From NCBI GenBank assembly GCA_012798935.1, contig JAAZMG010000010.1, positions 1 to 7,639 of the forward strand: a stretch of 7,639 nucleotides of DNA, given 5' to 3'. Each line of letters opens with the position of its first letter. Position 1 is the stretch's first letter. This DNA comes from Tissierellia bacterium (GTDB taxonomy: Bacteria; Bacillota; Clostridia; Tissierellales; Tepidimicrobiaceae). A model generated the notes under the pieces. It was not told where the DNA came from, searched no databases, and was given only the letters and a program-made list of their open reading frames with translations. Shown here one piece after another: positions 6,791 to 7,639 of the stretch. The translations under genes were made by a program, and so were the position numbers.

Positions 6791-7140
6791 TATTTTTCAC
6801 CTGAATCCTTTAATAGATTAGATTTTCTTAGAATATGAAGCATTGCACTTTTTAAATCCCCATATGTTATATCCACCACATTTTTCTTAGGTATAAATAT
6901 TATATCATAACCTTCCCTAATATTATTCAAATTTTGTCTACAAATTTCCTTTAATCTTCTTCGAGTCTTATTTCTCACCACACTATTACCAATCTTCTTT
7001 GTAACAGAAAAACCTATCCTCGTATAATTTAAATCATTTTTCATAATATATAATATCAAATTTCTGTTCCAATAGTTTTTCCCTTTTTTATAAACTTTTT
7101 TAAAATCATCATTATTTCTTAACCTGTATTTTTTATTCAT
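6790..7140 (-). CDS. rnpA: Ribonuclease P protein component
   Basis: This 116-residue basic protein binds the RNase P RNA and helps it remove 5' leaders from pre-tRNAs. It begins MNKKYRLRNNDDFKKVYKKG, the normal RnpA opening, and carries the RNR signature KKIGNSVVRNKTRRRLKEICR (about 48-68) and IFIPKKN later. I chose the ATG at 7140 because it has AAAAGGAG about eight bases upstream and starts at the family N-terminus. An in-frame ATG at 7194 would add 18 residues that lack similarity to RnpA and has no ribosome site. The 3' end overlaps yidD by one base. It follows rpmH after about 119 bases holding a terminator-like hairpin and a possible internal promoter, so its dose may be set separately from L34. 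Confidence 0.97.
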   Translation of the reverse strand: MNKKYRLRNNDDFKKVYKKGKNYWNRNLILYIMKNDLNYTRIGFSVTKKIGNSVVRNKTRRRLKEICRQNLNNIREGYDIIFIPKKNVVDITYGDLKSAMLHILRKSNLLKDSGEK

Positions 7141-7216
7141 TAACAATGCTCCTTTTAAGGATCCCAGGGTTAAAGCTAATGGAGTTATATCCATTCAAAT
7201 CTAAATAGCATTTAAA

Positions 7217-7245
7217 ATTATAGTAAATATTTAATAAAAAGGCCA
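7217..7245 (-). promoter_or_regulatory. Candidate internal promoter for rnpA
   Basis: The minus strand carries a perfect TATAAT at 7222-7217. Seventeen bases upstream is TGGCCT (7245-7240), only 3 of 6 to the -35 consensus, and there is no extended -10 TG. It would start RNA near 7210, about 70 bases before the rnpA ATG, just after the hairpin that follows rpmH. That would let rnpA be transcribed when readthrough fails. The AT-rich setting makes chance matches likely. Confidence 0.3.
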
Positions 7246-7261
7246 CTTTTGATGCGGCCTT
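7236..7261 (-). terminator. Terminator-like hairpin after rpmH
   Basis: On the minus strand AAGGCCGC pairs with GTGGCCTT across a 7-base loop (8 bp including one G-U pair). The run TTTTT (7240-7236) overlaps the stem end, and ATTAA follows. The stem begins in the rpmH stop codon. The G-U pair becomes an A-C mismatch in plus-strand RNA, so the structure favours minus-strand transcripts. The T-run is short, so partial termination that lowers rnpA relative to rpmH is the likely effect. This is inferred. Confidence 0.6.
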
Positions 7262-7394
7262 ATGCTGATAGTTTTTTTCTCCCTTTTCTTCTTCTTCTTT
7301 TAATTATAGCCCTACCTGACCTTGTTTTCATTCTTTTTCTAAAACCATGTTCTTTACTTCTTTGTCTCTTTTTTGGTTGATAAGTTCTTTTCAT
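7260..7394 (-). CDS. rpmH: 50S ribosomal protein L34
   Basis: This is a 44-codon gene. Translation gives MKRTYQPKKRQRSKEHGFRK at the start, then R/K-rich sequence with MKTRSGRAIIKRRRRKGRKK and the ending LSA, which is the complete L34 sequence pattern (MKRTYQP...HGFR.RM.T..GR..I..RR.KGR..L.A). L34 is a small late-assembling protein of the large ribosomal subunit. GGGGAGGTG stands about eight bases before the ATG, a very strong ribosome site. A perfect-consensus promoter lies about 190 bases upstream, and a terminator-like hairpin begins in its stop codon. It is first in the block and normally adjoins oriC. Confidence 0.98.
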   Translation of the reverse strand: MKRTYQPKKRQRSKEHGFRKRMKTRSGRAIIKRRRRKGRKKLSA

Positions 7395-7579
7395 TTTATT
7401 ACACCTCCCCAATCTTACCTATCTGTAGTGATCAATTAGGATCCTATTACTTTCATTTTTTAAATGAAAATTTGTTAATCAATATACCTAATGAGAACAA
7501 GATAAGTTTGCTTTTTTTAAAAATAGAAGATCAATTAGATCTTTTTATCAGAAAAACATTAATTAAAACATAAATACTA
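7395..7579 (-). other. AT-rich untranslated leader of rpmH / oriC-proximal spacer
   Basis: About 185 bases lie between the predicted RNA start and the rpmH ATG. No gene is supported here. It holds a GATC-bounded small stem (7527-7543, AAGATC/GATCTT), an 8-bp stem with a 3-base loop (7451-7469, TTTCATTT/AAATGAAA), the 10-bp palindrome TAGGATCCTA (7437-7446) and a direct repeat (listed separately). None matches a riboswitch or ribosomal-protein leader that I recognise. The A+T richness would also suit an origin-unwinding region, but no DnaA-box cluster is visible. Confidence 0.5.
7430..7538. repeat. Direct repeat GATCAATTAG, two copies about 100 bp apart
   Basis: The 10-mer GATCAATTAG occurs at 7430-7439 and 7529-7538. 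Each copy is followed at once by another GATC (7440-7443 and, sharing the last G, 7538-7541), so both form a small GATC...GATC inverted repeat. The unit is short and AT-rich, so chance cannot be excluded. Confidence 0.5.
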
Positions 7580-7585
7580 CTATAG

Positions 7586-7614
7586 ATTATATTTATACTA
7601 ATCTTATATGTCAA
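7586..7614 (-). promoter_or_regulatory. Consensus sigma-A promoter for rpmH and the operon
   Basis: On the minus strand TTGACA (7614-7609), a spacer of exactly 17 bases and TATAAT (7591-7586) form a 12-of-12 match to the housekeeping promoter consensus. RNA would start near 7579 and read leftward into rpmH. Such strength fits a ribosomal protein gene and probably supplies the contiguous rnpA, yidD, yidC and jag genes as well. Confidence 0.85.
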
Positions 7615-7631
7615 GAATTTTAAGCATCTTC

Positions 7632-7639
7632 ATATCCAC
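7632..7639 (+). promoter_or_regulatory. Partial DnaA-box-like sequence at window edge
   Basis: The last eight bases, ATATCCAC, match the DnaA box TTATCCACA at seven of the eight visible positions; the ninth is outside the window. The position, upstream of rpmH where oriC/dnaA is expected in Firmicutes, supports it. A single truncated match is weak. Confidence 0.35.

Noticed and set aside
7141..7194. Upstream ATG extending RnpA by 18 residues
   Set aside because: There is no ribosome site, the extension is unlike RnpA, and a strong AAAAGGAG lies right before the internal ATG at 7140.
7373..7573. 66-codon plus-strand frame antisense to the rpmH start and leader
   Set aside because: It starts with TTG, has no ribosome site, has low-complexity hydrophobic/AT-driven composition, and overlaps the strong ribosome site of rpmH and most of its leader.
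7572..7583. TAGTAG triplets on the minus strand as a DnaA-trio
   Set aside because: Only two clean triplets are present, with no adjacent DnaA box or GC-rich spacer, and they overlap the start region of the rpmH promoter; too weak to call.
1..7639. CRISPR array, tRNA, rRNA or known riboswitch
   Set aside because: No regularly spaced repeats, cloverleaf-type sequence, rRNA-like sequence or recognisable aptamer was seen; spacers between genes are all short.

Overview
The window is the conserved left flank of a bacterial replication origin from an AT-rich, low-G+C Firmicute, probably a member of Clostridia (Clostridiales or Tissierellales; the rank is inferred from gene order, base composition and protein style, not from a search). 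All real genes lie on the minus strand. Read in the direction of transcription (right to left) the order is rpmH - rnpA - yidD - yidC - jag/khpB - mnmE - mnmG - rsmG - noc, the classic block that runs away from oriC/dnaA in this phylum. Neither dnaA nor the ParAB pair is in the window. dnaA would be expected just beyond the right edge.

Right edge (about 7395-7639): an AT-rich non-coding stretch with a perfect-consensus sigma-A promoter pointing left (TTGACA, 17 bp, TATAAT), a leader of about 185 nt with small hairpins and a 10-bp direct repeat, and a partial DnaA-box-like sequence cut by the window end. It feeds rpmH (44 codons, too short for most ORF callers). A hairpin with a short T-run follows the rpmH stop, then a candidate internal -10 box, then rnpA. 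rnpA, yidD, yidC and jag are almost contiguous (1-base overlap, 14-base gap, 1-base gap). They make the protein part of RNase P, a membrane-insertion accessory, the membrane insertase and an RNA-binding protein.

Middle (1130-5169): after a 9-bp perfect hairpin come mnmE and mnmG, whose products jointly make the cmnm5U34/nm5U34-type modification of tRNA wobble uridines, and rsmG, the 16S rRNA m7G527 methylase, which overlaps mnmG by 8 bases.

Left edge (1-1043): noc, a ParB-family protein. Its DNA-reading residues are of the Noc type (Q, K, K, R), but its N-terminus is too short to carry the membrane-targeting helix of Bacillus Noc. A canonical parS site (TGTTTCACGTGAAACA) supplies the last codons and the stop of noc and sits inside a 38-bp near-perfect palindrome. 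Beyond it, cut by the window start, is the N-terminus of a REP-associated (IS200-like, Y1) tyrosine transposase, where the ParA/ParB genes usually follow in relatives.

Taken together this is core machinery (translation, RNA processing, membrane insertion, nucleoid occlusion) plus the chromosome-segregation centromere. I found no previously undescribed system. The most informative details are the parS-in-noc arrangement, the short N-terminus of Noc, a mini-ORF that abuts noc, the adjacent transposase, and the regulatory hairpins around rpmH/rnpA.
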